DNA from: Mesorhizobium sp. M2A.F.Ca.ET.046.03.2.1
Lineage (GTDB): Bacteria; Pseudomonadota; Alphaproteobacteria; Rhizobiales; Rhizobiaceae
NCBI RefSeq assembly: GCF_003952425.1
Contig: NZ_CP034449.1
Span: forward strand, 2,356,001 to 2,420,000
DNA: 64,000 nucleotides
Direction: 5' to 3'
Shown: positions 11,989 through 19,965 of the stretch, in pieces
How the letters are laid out: each line of letters opens with the position of its first letter
Numbering within the stretch: the stretch's first letter is position 1
Notes under the pieces: model-generated
Databases searched by the model: none
Told to the model about the DNA's origin: nothing
The model's input: only the letters and a program-made list of their open reading frames with translations
Program-made: the position numbers and the translations under genes

Positions 11989-12459
11989 TCAGCGCTTCCA
12001 GAAATCGCGGTGCGGGGCGAGCAGCTCGTCCGCGATTTCTGGGAACGGACCGAAGACCTCGATCTTCTTCTGTCCGGAAGCGAATACGGTGCGCGAAGCG
12101 AGGTTCATCGTCGGATTCTCCTCGTGATCGCCGGTGAGCGCGAGGAGATCGGTCTCCTCGTAGCCGTAGACCAGCCGCCCGATATTGGCCCAATACATCG
12201 TTCCGGCGCACATCGCGCAGGGCTCGCCTGTCGTCACCAGCGTGCATTGCCACAGGAACTCCGGCTCATAGGCCGCCGCCGCGCGGCGGGCGAGCTCGGT
12301 CTCGGCATGGCGCACCGTGTCGAGATTGCCCTGCCGCATCAGCACCTGATCGTCGGGTCCAACCAGCACGGAGCCGAACGGATGATGCCCATGCGCCGCC
12401 GCCTCGCGCGCGACGGCATCGGCGGAGCGGAGGTGGGCGAGCATCTGATCACGGGTCAT
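11989..12459 (-). CDS. Nucleoside deaminase (CDA fold)
   Basis: A 156-residue zinc deaminase. The HAE motif (VRHAETE, ~50-56) supplies a zinc ligand and the catalytic Glu, and GEPCAMCAG (~78-86) supplies the PCxxC pair of zinc ligands. Length and the neighbourhood of the motifs fit guanine/cytosine deaminases or TadA-like enzymes; the C-terminal region (EVFGPFPEI) is closer to free-base or nucleoside deaminases than to tRNA deaminase. It stands alone. Confidence 0.85.
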   Translation of the reverse strand: MTRDQMLAHLRSADAVAREAAAHGHHPFGSVLVGPDDQVLMRQGNLDTVRHAETELARRAAAAYEPEFLWQCTLVTTGEPCAMCAGTMYWANIGRLVYGYEETDLLALTGDHEENPTMNLASRTVFASGQKKIEVFGPFPEIADELLAPHRDFWKR

Positions 12460-12625
12460 GGGGAAATCCTCTCACGGCGAGATTGCTGCCGAGGCATATG
12501 ATTAGCAAGAACTTCTCTTCGCTTGCACCGCCATTTCGAGCGAGCGCTTGCAAGGACCCCTATCCATCCGGGCGTTGGGGTTTCATCACGCTGCTTTTGT
12601 CCATCTTCGCCGCCATCATGGGCCA

Positions 12626-12964
12626 TTGGGCATCCAGGAAGATATCGAACGCGTCGAGCAGCACATCCGCGAGATTGAACAGCGGATAGAGCGCCAGCGC
12701 GGGGTGATCACCCAAGCCGAGGAAAGCGGCTTGCCGACGGACGGCCCGCGCAACTTCCTGTGGTTCCTGAAGGAAACGCGGAGCCTGAGCCGGGATCACC
12801 TCGGCAGGCTTCTGGCGGACGAGTTTCGGGCGAAGGATTCGCAGTTACGGTGTGGCAGTCTTCATCCCCAAGGGCTGAGCCGCAAACCCGTTAGCCATAC
12901 AATGCGCGACAGTCCGCAGGTGCGTCTGCTCGGCTTTCCCAACTATAATCGCAAAGGACGCTAG
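12626..12964 (+). CDS. Small helical hypothetical protein
   Basis: The frame (open from 12548) contains IQEDIERVEQHIREIEQRIE, then RQRGVITQAEESGLPTDG and LWFLKETRSLSRDHLGRLLA. This resembles the short coiled-coil proteins common in rhizobia (I-x-x-D-I-x-R-V-E-x-H-I). The start is unclear: TTG 12626 places this conserved part at the N terminus. Residues after about 12840 look unrelated, so the 3' end may be degraded. Either a small real gene or a decaying one. Confidence 0.4.
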   Translation: MGIQEDIERVEQHIREIEQRIERQRGVITQAEESGLPTDGPRNFLWFLKETRSLSRDHLGRLLADEFRAKDSQLRCGSLHPQGLSRKPVSHTMRDSPQVRLLGFPNYNRKGR

Positions 12965-13149
12965 TTGGCCCGAATGCGATAGTCGCGAGGTGCCACTACA
13001 AGCTGGAAGCGTTCGCTCGCAGCCGTCGAAGAAAGAGCTGCATTGTGTCGAGCGCCACGGCCTCTACAAGTGCGGCGCTTGCCGTTCGCCGCCAAGGAAC
13101 AGTTTCCCGCGTCGCGAGTTTCTAGAGCTAGGCGGACGCGCGTCCCGAT

Positions 13150-13353
13150 TTGAAGGCTGCCATCGTGATGCACCAGATCGAAGACACCAAAAAGCTTGCT
13201 AAGGAAGTCTATCAGCGGGAATGGGAAAGCCTGGTCCGCATCAAGGAAACTCAAGAACTCATAGAGACCAACCGCCGGCTCACAGAGAGGTCCCGCGAAC
13301 TGTCAGCCATGCTCTTGGCAGGGCTGGCAACCGGATTTGATATCCAAGAGTAG
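13150..13353 (+). CDS. Small hypothetical protein, helical
   Basis: A 67-codon frame (MHQIEDTKKLAKEVYQREWE, then IKETQELIETNRRLTERSRE) rich in charged heptad-like residues. The alternative start ATG 13168 removes six residues. No family recognised. Composition and amphipathic pattern look protein-like, but there is no strong ribosome site and the flanking 12965-13149 region is featureless. Confidence 0.4.
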   Translation: MKAAIVMHQIEDTKKLAKEVYQREWESLVRIKETQELIETNRRLTERSRELSAMLLAGLATGFDIQE

Positions 13354-13412
13354 GGTGGTTCAAATATATAATCGCCCGCCCCTCAGGGTTCAAACCGTGA
13401 ACAAAATCTGGC

Positions 13413-13925
13413 ATGGTGGCTCCCATGCCAATCGTTTCCCCGATTCCCCTCAACCCGTTGATCGACGGCCGCCAGTCGGAGCGCGCCATGCTGGTGCGGC
13501 GCGGCGTGCAGCGGCTGCTCAGAGAAATGGGCGCGCATGTGCTGCCGGAGCTTTCGCTCGCCACCGGCCGGCGCGCCGATCTCGTCGCGCTGACCAGGCA
13601 GGGCGACATCTGGATCATCGAGATCAAATCCTCGATCGAGGATTTTCGCGTCGACCGCAAATGGCCGGACTACCGGCTGCATTCCGACCGTTTCTTCTTC
13701 GCCACCCATCCCGGGGTTCCGGCTGACATCTTCCCCGAGGAATGCGGCTTCATCCTTTCCGACGGCTATGGCGCGGAGATCCTGCGCGATGCGCCGGAGC
13801 ACCGCATGGCGGCCGCGACGCGCAAGGCGCTGATGCTGCGGATTGCCCGCGCCGGCGCCGCGCGGCTCTTGGCAGCCGAGCTTGCCGGCGTCGCCGTGCC
13901 GGCGCTGGACGGCGAGAGCGAGTAG
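13413..13925 (+). CDS. mmcB: MmcB family DNA repair protein
   Basis: A 170-residue protein. The segment GRRADLVALTRQGDIWIIEI, followed by KSS (~62-84), contains the D...E-x-K pattern of a PD-(D/E)xK nuclease core. The C-terminal DGYGAEILRDAPEHRMAAAT is typical of the alphaproteobacterial MmcB family, reported in Caulobacter as part of the DNA-damage response linked with imuABC mutagenesis. The gene stands alone. Confidence 0.85.
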   Translation: MVAPMPIVSPIPLNPLIDGRQSERAMLVRRGVQRLLREMGAHVLPELSLATGRRADLVALTRQGDIWIIEIKSSIEDFRVDRKWPDYRLHSDRFFFATHPGVPADIFPEECGFILSDGYGAEILRDAPEHRMAAATRKALMLRIARAGAARLLAAELAGVAVPALDGESE

Positions 13926-14114
13926 ATCCTCTGCGCAAGGATTGAGCGCCGGCGTCTTGCCGCTGACGCCCGGCGTCGAGCCAGGGCTCAAAGCGAACCC
14001 CTCGCCTGCGGCCGACGAGAATTTTCGTCTCGCACCGATGATTTACGCCGATCTCGATTGTCTTCACCTACAGGCGCGTCCGGATGGCCGGCGGCCCGGA
14101 AAAGAGGTGATCAC

Positions 14115-14861
14115 ATGAAACCGTTGCAAAATCAGAATGTCGTCGTGGTTGGAGGCAGCCGGGGCGTCGGCCGCGCGATCGTGGAAGCCGCGCTTGGCGC
14201 GGGAGCGACCGTGCTTGCCGTCGCCCGAGGCGCCGCCGACCTGAAGCAGCTTGCCTGGGAACGGCCGGGCTTGAAGACCCTCAGCATGGACGCGACGACG
14301 GAAGCCGCGCCGCAAGCGGTTTTCAATGCGCTTGCACCCGACGTGCTGGTGATCTGCGCGGGCGCGCTCGCCGCTGCCGCGCCGATCCAGGAGCAGAGCT
14401 GGGAAATCTTCTCGGCGAATTGGGAAATGGACGTCAAGGCATCGTTCCTGTTCTGCCGCGAAGCCCTCAAGGGTCGGCTGAAGCCCGGAGCCCGCGTGCT
14501 GCTGATTGCCAGCGGCGCCGCCATCACCGGCGGCCCGCCGAATTCAGGCGGCTATGCCGGCGCCAAGCGCATGCAGATATTTCTGGCCGGCCACTGCCAG
14601 AAGGAAGCGGACAAGCTCGGCCTCGGCCTGCGCTTCATGGCGCTTTCGCCGGCCCGCATCATGCCGGGCACCGGGGTCGGCGATCGCGGCATCGACAGCA
14701 TTGCCGCCTACATGGGCATCCGCCCGGCCGACTTCCTCGCCAGCTTGAGCGACATGCAGACGCCGGACGATGTCGGACGGGCGGTGGTCGAGCTGGCGAC
14801 GGGCAAGCCGCAGGGCAGTTCCTTTACCGTGAGCGGCAGCGGCCTTGCGGCAGCGGCGTGA
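14115..14861 (+). CDS. SDR family oxidoreductase
   Basis: A 248-residue short-chain dehydrogenase. The nucleotide-binding motif is VVVGGSRGVGRAIVEAA (G-x-x-x-G-x-G, ~10-26), followed by SMDA and VICAG. The catalytic Ser lies in LIASGAAITGG and the YxxxK is in SGGYAGAKRMQIF (Y~152, K~156), so the enzyme looks active. The ATG at 14115 is supported by AAAGAGGTG at 14101-14109. It is 42 bases upstream of an ECF sigma factor on the same strand, so it may belong to the same operon. Substrate unknown. Confidence 0.88.
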   Translation: MKPLQNQNVVVVGGSRGVGRAIVEAALGAGATVLAVARGAADLKQLAWERPGLKTLSMDATTEAAPQAVFNALAPDVLVICAGALAAAAPIQEQSWEIFSANWEMDVKASFLFCREALKGRLKPGARVLLIASGAAITGGPPNSGGYAGAKRMQIFLAGHCQKEADKLGLGLRFMALSPARIMPGTGVGDRGIDSIAAYMGIRPADFLASLSDMQTPDDVGRAVVELATGKPQGSSFTVSGSGLAAAA

Positions 14862-14903
14862 GGCGAGCAGGATGGCGGCCGAATTCAGCGCGCCGGGCTT
14901 CCC

Positions 14904-15950
14904 ATGACTGACGCCTCCGGCCCTATCGAGCCTTTAGGTAGGCAAGGCCAGCCGGTCCTCGACCGGCTGGCCTTCGAACGCCTGAGCGTCGCCCACCGCC
15001 GGGCGCTCAAGCTGCATTGCTACCGGATGATGGGCTCGCTCAACGAGGCGGACGATCTCGTCCAGGAGACGTTCCTCAAGGCCTGGCGCGCGCGGTCGCA
15101 ATTCGACGGGCGCGGCTCGGCGCGCGGCTGGCTCTACGCGATTGCCACCAAAAGCTGCCTCAACGCGATCAAGGCAAGGTCGTCGGCGCGGCGCATTCTC
15201 GATCAGCCCGAGCGACCGCCCTCCGAAGGCAGAGCAACCGGCGGACCGGCCACCGAATTCACCTGGTTGGAGCCATATCCGGACGCCGAACTGCCTGACA
15301 TTGCCGATGACCGACCCGGTCCGGAAGCGCGCTACGAGGCCCGCGAGGCCGTGCGGCTCGCCTTCGTCGCGGCGATCCAGTTGTTGCCGCCAAGGCAGCG
15401 CGCGGCCCTGCTGCTTTGCGATGTGCTTGGATGGTCCGCCATCGAGACCGCGCAATTGCTGGGCGGATCGATAGCCTCGATCAACAGCGCCTTGCAGCGG
15501 GCCCGCGCGACGCTCGGCGAGCGCCAAAGGCGCCCGCCGCAGCGCTCACAGTCCAGTGCGGACGAGGGCCTGCTGCTCGAACGCTATATGCAGGCCTGGC
15601 AGGCCGACAATCTGGACGGACTCGTCGAGCTGCTGCGCGAGGACGCCATCTACCACATGCCGCCATGGCAGGAATGGTACCGCGGACATCAGGCGATCGG
15701 CGCTTTCCTTCGAACCGTCTGGGGCAATTTTGCCGGCTATCGGGCGGTGGCCGTCGGCGCCAACGCCCAGCCGGCGGTGGGCATCTACGCGCTCGGCCGC
15801 CGGGATTCCATCTGGCGGCCGCATTCGCTGCATGTCATCGAAGACACCGACGGCAAGATTGCCTCGCTGACGATCTATGTCCCGCCGCTCGGCCCCGCCC
15901 TGTTCGAGGCCTTCGGCCTGCCGCCGGAGCCACTTGCCTTAAGGGTCTAG
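14904..15950 (+). CDS. ECF sigma factor with C-terminal SnoaL-like domain
   Basis: A 348-residue sigma factor. Region 2 is at ~30-95 ([20 protein letters not shown] through [18 protein letters not shown]); region 4 is at ~160-205 ([20 protein letters not shown], then [20 protein letters not shown]). After a linker a SnoaL/NTF2-like fold follows ([20 protein letters not shown], then [13 protein letters not shown]). Such fused domains mark ECF groups that are self-regulated instead of held by a separate anti-sigma factor; none is encoded nearby. The upstream SDR is a natural candidate target. Its last 4 bases overlap the convergent nhaA. Confidence 0.88.
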   Translation: MTDASGPIEPLGRQGQPVLDRLAFERLSVAHRRALKLHCYRMMGSLNEADDLVQETFLKAWRARSQFDGRGSARGWLYAIATKSCLNAIKARSSARRILDQPERPPSEGRATGGPATEFTWLEPYPDAELPDIADDRPGPEARYEAREAVRLAFVAAIQLLPPRQRAALLLCDVLGWSAIETAQLLGGSIASINSALQRARATLGERQRRPPQRSQSSADEGLLLERYMQAWQADNLDGLVELLREDAIYHMPPWQEWYRGHQAIGAFLRTVWGNFAGYRAVAVGANAQPAVGIYALGRRDSIWRPHSLHVIEDTDGKIASLTIYVPPLGPALFEAFGLPPEPLALRV

Positions 15951-17140
15951 TCCACATCCTCATCCGCGCCGGCCGCAGGCGCCGTCAGCAGCACGGCGGC
16001 GCCCAGCAGCGCGGCAACCAGTGAGCCGGCGAGGATGCCGACCTTCACCGCGTCCTGAAGCGCCGGATCGGCGGCGAAGGCGAGCAGGCCGATGAACAGG
16101 CTCATGGTGAAGCCAATGCCGCACAGCAGCGAAATGCCCAGCATATGCAGCCAGCCGGCATTGACCGGCAGGTCGGCGAGGCCGAAGCGGATGGCCAGCG
16201 CCGAGGAGCCGAAAACGCCGACCAGTTTGCCCAGAACCAGGCCGGCGGCGACGCCTAGCGTCAGCGGCTCGACAAGGGCCGCGAAGCTCAGGCCGCCGAG
16301 CGAGACACCGGCATTGGCGAAGCCGAAGATCGGGATGACGAGGAAAGGCACGAGCTTGTGCAGGCCGTGCTCCAGCCGGTGCAGCGGCGAATATTCCGTA
16401 TCGTGGCTGATGCCGGGTGACCGCTCCAGCGGGATGGTGAGCGCCAGCGCGACGCCGGCCAGCGTGGCATGCACGCCCGACTTCAGCACCAGCACCCACA
16501 GGACGACGCCGAGCAGCAGATACGGCCAGAGCTTCATCGCCCGCATGCGGTTGAGCACGACCAGCAGAGCGATGACCGCAAAGGCGGCGGCCAAATAAGC
16601 GAGCGACAGGCCGCTGGTGTAGAACAGCGCGATGATGATGACGGCGCCGAGATCGTCGATGATGGCCAAAGCGGTGAGGAAGACCTTCAGCGAGGCCGGC
16701 ACGCGGCTGCCGAGCAGCGAGAGCACGCCGAGCGCGAAGGCGATGTCGGTGGCGGTGGGGATCGCCCAGCCGGAGAGTGCCGCCTGATTGTCGCGGTTGA
16801 TCAGGACATAGACCAGCGCCGGCACCACCATGCCGCCGGCGGCGGCGATGCCGGGCAGCACGCGGCGCGACCAGGTCGAGAGCTGACCGTCCAGCATCTC
16901 GCGCTTGATCTCCAGCCCGACCAGCAGGAAGAACACCGCCATCAGCCCGTCATTGATCCAGTGCGAGACGCTGAGCGGCCCGAGATAGGCATGCAGGACG
17001 GCGAAATAGGTCGCGGCCAAGGGCGAGTTGGCAACGATCAGCGCCAGGGCCGCGGCCGCCATCAGGATGATGCCGCCCGCGGCTTCGCTGTCGAGGAATT
17101 CGCGCAGGATCGATTTCGGCCGTTGATCCAAAGCCTGCAT
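15947..17140 (-). CDS. nhaA: Na+/H+ antiporter NhaA
   Basis: A 397-residue inner-membrane protein with about 11-12 hydrophobic segments. The essential Asp pair of NhaA is present in [20 protein letters not shown] (~157-176), and the conserved openings [21 protein letters not shown] and [13 protein letters not shown] are intact. It exchanges internal Na+ or Li+ for protons, giving pH and salt homeostasis. Single gene, convergent with the sigma factor. Confidence 0.97.
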   Translation of the reverse strand: MQALDQRPKSILREFLDSEAAGGIILMAAAALALIVANSPLAATYFAVLHAYLGPLSVSHWINDGLMAVFFLLVGLEIKREMLDGQLSTWSRRVLPGIAAAGGMVVPALVYVLINRDNQAALSGWAIPTATDIAFALGVLSLLGSRVPASLKVFLTALAIIDDLGAVIIIALFYTSGLSLAYLAAAFAVIALLVVLNRMRAMKLWPYLLLGVVLWVLVLKSGVHATLAGVALALTIPLERSPGISHDTEYSPLHRLEHGLHKLVPFLVIPIFGFANAGVSLGGLSFAALVEPLTLGVAAGLVLGKLVGVFGSSALAIRFGLADLPVNAGWLHMLGISLLCGIGFTMSLFIGLLAFAADPALQDAVKVGILAGSLVAALLGAAVLLTAPAAGADEDVD

Positions 17141-17245
17141 TTCTCCCCCTCACTTCCCGTTCGGCGGCGCGATGATGCGCAAACTTCAACGGCCGGGCAA
17201 GCATCGACGGCAATCGTCGTGGCGTATCTGTCATTTCCGAAACGC

Positions 17246-17427
17246 CGGCGCCGCCCCTCATCTGCCTGCCGGCACCTTCTCCCCGTGGAACGGGGAGAAG
17301 GGGCGCTCTCGCCTAGGATTTCGCTAATCTCCGACGTTGCAGAGGAGGCGCCAGCATCGCGGCCAGCCCCTTCTCCCCGTCACTATACGGGGAGAAGTGC
17401 CCGGCAGGGCGGTGAGGGGCAGCGCCG
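17246..17427. repeat. Rhizobial intergenic palindromic element (RIME-like)
   Basis: The arms 17246-17286 and 17387-17427 are near-perfect inverted complements (CCGCCCCTCA...CTTCTCCCCGT against ACGGGGAGAAG...TGAGGGGC), and the left arm has its own short CTCCCCGT/ACGGGGAG hairpin. Size and sequence style fit the intergenic mosaic elements known from rhizobia. It lies between nhaA and actR and accounts for most of the 364-bp gap. Confidence 0.75.
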
Positions 17428-17504
17428 TTTTGGTGGTTGGCTCCTTCACCACAAGCCGGACCAAGGCCGACCTGTAGCGCATAATGCTGCGCGCCCAGCG
17501 ATGC

Positions 17505-18068
17505 CTAACGCGGCGCCCGCTTGGCGAGAATCCGCTGCAGGGTGCGGCGGTGCATGTTCAGCCGGCGCGCCGTCTCGGACACGTTGCGGTCGCACATTTC
17601 GTAGACGCGCTGGATGTGCTCCCAGCGCACCCGGTCGGCCGACATCGGGTTTTCCGGAGGCGCGGCACGTTCGCCGGAGGTGCGGGTGAGCGCGGCGAAG
17701 ACGTCGTCGGCATCGGCGGGCTTGGACAGATAGTCGATGGCGCCGAGCTTCACCGCCGTCACCGCGGTGGCGATGTTGCCATAGCCGGTCAGGATGATGG
17801 CGCGGGCATCGTCGCGCTTTTCGCGGATGGCTGCCACGACATCGAGGCCGTTGCCGTCGCCGAGCCGCATGTCGACCACGGCATAGGCCGGCGGATGGGC
17901 GCGCGCCTTGGCGACGGCCTCTTCGACGCTTTCCGCCGTCTCGACCACGAAGCCCCTGGTTTCCATGGCCCGGGCAAGGCGGGTGAGGAAGGGCTTGTCG
18001 TCCTCGACGATGAGCAGCGAGGTGTCCTCGCCCTCGACCATTGCGCCAGCCGTCTCGTCTCCGCTCAT
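17505..18068 (-). CDS. actR: Response regulator ActR/RegA
   Basis: A 187-residue two-domain regulator. The receiver has acidic residues in LLIVEDDKPFL, the phosphoryl-accepting Asp in AVVDMRLGDGNGLDV (~66) and Lys in YLSKPADADD. The C-terminal Fis-type helix-turn-helix (IQRVYEMCDRNVSETARRLN, then MHRRTLQRIL) is the strongly conserved RegA/PrrA/ActR DNA-binding domain. It is the partner of ActS encoded just upstream and controls redox, acid tolerance and carbon/nitrogen metabolism in rhizobia. Confidence 0.96.
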   Translation of the reverse strand: MSGDETAGAMVEGEDTSLLIVEDDKPFLTRLARAMETRGFVVETAESVEEAVAKARAHPPAYAVVDMRLGDGNGLDVVAAIREKRDDARAIILTGYGNIATAVTAVKLGAIDYLSKPADADDVFAALTRTSGERAAPPENPMSADRVRWEHIQRVYEMCDRNVSETARRLNMHRRTLQRILAKRAPR

Positions 18069-18292
18069 CTTATCGGCACCCTATTGACCAAAAGCGCAGC
18101 CGTCGAAACGAATTCCGGCGAAGGCGCTCGAAGTCCATGTTTTTCGGGCATGCCGCTTTTCCAGACACAATTTTGGGCGACATGCTTCACTTTTACGCAG
18201 ATACAGTCCCGCAAGAGCAATGTCCAATTTTTAGAGCCGGCAACAGAGCTGCCATGCGGTAATTGCAAGGTCTACGCACCATCCAGCCAAGC

Positions 18293-19618
18293 TTACGCAT
18301 TGTCGAACGTGGTGGCCGAAGCCTGATCCTGGTTGAGGAAGACGCCACGCGGCCAGACGACCTGGACCACCGCGCCTTCGCCGAGCCCGCTCGAATTGCG
18401 GAAATCGATGCTGGCGCCGGAACGCTCCAGCAAGGTCTTGGCGATGAACAGCCCGAGCCCCAGGCCGCCGCCCGCCTCCGTGCCCTGGCGCGTCGACATA
18501 TAGGGCTCGCCGATGCGGTCGATGATCTCGGCCGGGAAGCCCGGCCCGTCATCGGTGATGGAGAAGGTGACCGTCTCATTGTCCCAGCTCCAGCTGACGG
18601 TGACCATCTTGCGGGCGAAATCGACGGCGTTCTCGACCAGGTTGCCGAGCCCGTAGATGACGCCGGGATTGCGCTGGCCGACCGGCTCGGGGCCGATCCG
18701 CTCGCCGGGCCGCAGCCGGATCGAGATGCCGAAATCGCGATGCGGCGCCGTCACCTCCTCGATCAGCGAGGTGAGCGGCATGCGCGACAGATGCGCTTCG
18801 CCTTCCGAGGACAGGCTGGTCAGCCGCTTCAGGATCTCGCGGCAACGCTCGCTCTGCGAGCGCAGGAGCCTGACGTCCTCGCCGTATTTCGGGTCCTTGC
18901 CGAGCGCCTTTTCCATCTCCTTGGCGACGACGGTGATGGTGGCCAGCGGCGTGCCGAGTTCGTGCGCAGCGGCGGCAGCCAGCCCGTCCAGCGCCGAAAG
19001 ATGCTGCTCGCGCTGCAGCACCAATTCGGTGGCGGCCAAAGCGTTGGCGAGCAGGCGCGCTTCCGCCGCGACGCGGAAAGCATAGATCGCGGTGAAGGCG
19101 ATCGAGGCGAAGACCGCCATCCACATGCCGGCGACATAGATGAAGGGCATCGGCAACGGCGCGTCTTGGTACCAAGGCAGCGGCAGGTGGAAGAACACCA
19201 GCAACGTCGCGGCCACCATGACCAGCGCGCCGAGGATCGCGGTGAACCGCAGCGGCAGCGACGCGGCCGAAATGACAACAGGCACGGACAGCAGCACCGA
19301 GAACGGGTTGGTCAGGCCTCCGGTCATGTAAAGCAGCCCGCTGAGCTGCAGGCCGTCGAAGGTCAGGATGGCGAAGGCCGAGAGCGGGGTGAGCCTATGC
19401 GCGGCCGGATAGCGGAAGGTGAGCCACAGATTCATCCACGCCGACAAGGCGATGAGCGCGAAGCACATCGAGACCGGCAGCGGGAATTTCAGCCCATAGG
19501 CGACGACCAGCACGGTCAGGCTCTGGCCGACGATGGCCAGCCAGCGCAGGCGAACCAGCGTGTTGAGCCGCAACCGCTGGCTTGGCTGGGAATCAGGCGC
19601 GCGCAGGATGTTGATCAT
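18293..19618 (-). CDS. actS: Redox-sensing histidine kinase ActS/RegB
   Basis: A 441-residue kinase with six N-terminal membrane segments. The quinone-binding heptapeptide GGLTNPF is present (~104-110), as is the H-box AAAAHELGTPLATITVVAKE with phosphorylated His. The ATPase has N (NLVENAVDFA), DDGPGF and GGGLGLGLFIAKTLLERSGA. A Cys in SQSERCREIL, shortly after the H-box, corresponds in position to the redox-active Cys of RegB (placement inferred). It senses the quinone pool and phosphorylates ActR, which follows after a 224-bp gap. Confidence 0.96.
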   Translation of the reverse strand: MINILRAPDSQPSQRLRLNTLVRLRWLAIVGQSLTVLVVAYGLKFPLPVSMCFALIALSAWMNLWLTFRYPAAHRLTPLSAFAILTFDGLQLSGLLYMTGGLTNPFSVLLSVPVVISAASLPLRFTAILGALVMVAATLLVFFHLPLPWYQDAPLPMPFIYVAGMWMAVFASIAFTAIYAFRVAAEARLLANALAATELVLQREQHLSALDGLAAAAAHELGTPLATITVVAKEMEKALGKDPKYGEDVRLLRSQSERCREILKRLTSLSSEGEAHLSRMPLTSLIEEVTAPHRDFGISIRLRPGERIGPEPVGQRNPGVIYGLGNLVENAVDFARKMVTVSWSWDNETVTFSITDDGPGFPAEIIDRIGEPYMSTRQGTEAGGGLGLGLFIAKTLLERSGASIDFRNSSGLGEGAVVQVVWPRGVFLNQDQASATTFDNA

Positions 19619-19710
19619 CGACTTACGATTATAACCGCGGGAGAGTAAGCGCTAGTAGTGCTGTAAAAGGCGCCTCGCGCGATTCGCATTGGCCGAGGCC
19701 CTTCGCGATT

Positions 19711-19889
19711 TCGTCATCCACGGGCGGAGCGACGCGAAGCGGAGCGCAGACCCGAGGATCCATTCCGTTACCTTCACCGTAGAATGCGGCGGAGCAGAAT
19801 TCTGAGCCGTCGCAACGCTTCCCGGTCACGGCATGGATCCTCGGGTCTACGCGCGTCGCTTCGCTCCTAGCTCCACCCGTGGATGACGA
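19711..19889. repeat. Long inverted repeat between hrpB and actS
   Basis: TCGTCATCCACGGGCGGAGC...CCCGAGGATCCAT (19711-19763) is complementary to ATGGATCCTCGGG...CACCCGTGGATGACGA (19833-19889), giving a hairpin with an imperfect ~53-bp stem and a ~70-base loop. Such elements are recurrent in Mesorhizobium intergenic DNA. It fills the 347-bp gap downstream of hrpB; no gene is seen there. Confidence 0.7.
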
Positions 19890-19965
19890 CGTGACGGGTG
19901 TTTGCGCCAATCGCCAACATACGCCGTCCGGTAACGCGAGGCTCGCCAAGGCTTCCGGCGCAAGC

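Noticed and set aside
11651..12127. Long plus-strand frame with Cys/Arg-rich N terminus upstream of the deaminase
   Set aside because: It crosses AT-rich DNA, covers the barrel remnant in another frame and runs into the deaminase gene; no ribosome site or family.
17246..17427. CRISPR-like spacing of repeated CTTCTCCCCGT units
   Set aside because: Only an inverted pair with internal hairpins, no regular spacers and no cas genes.
19619..19965. Possible small RNA gene from the long inverted repeat
   Set aside because: The structure is explained by a repetitive palindromic element; no promoter or terminator is evident.
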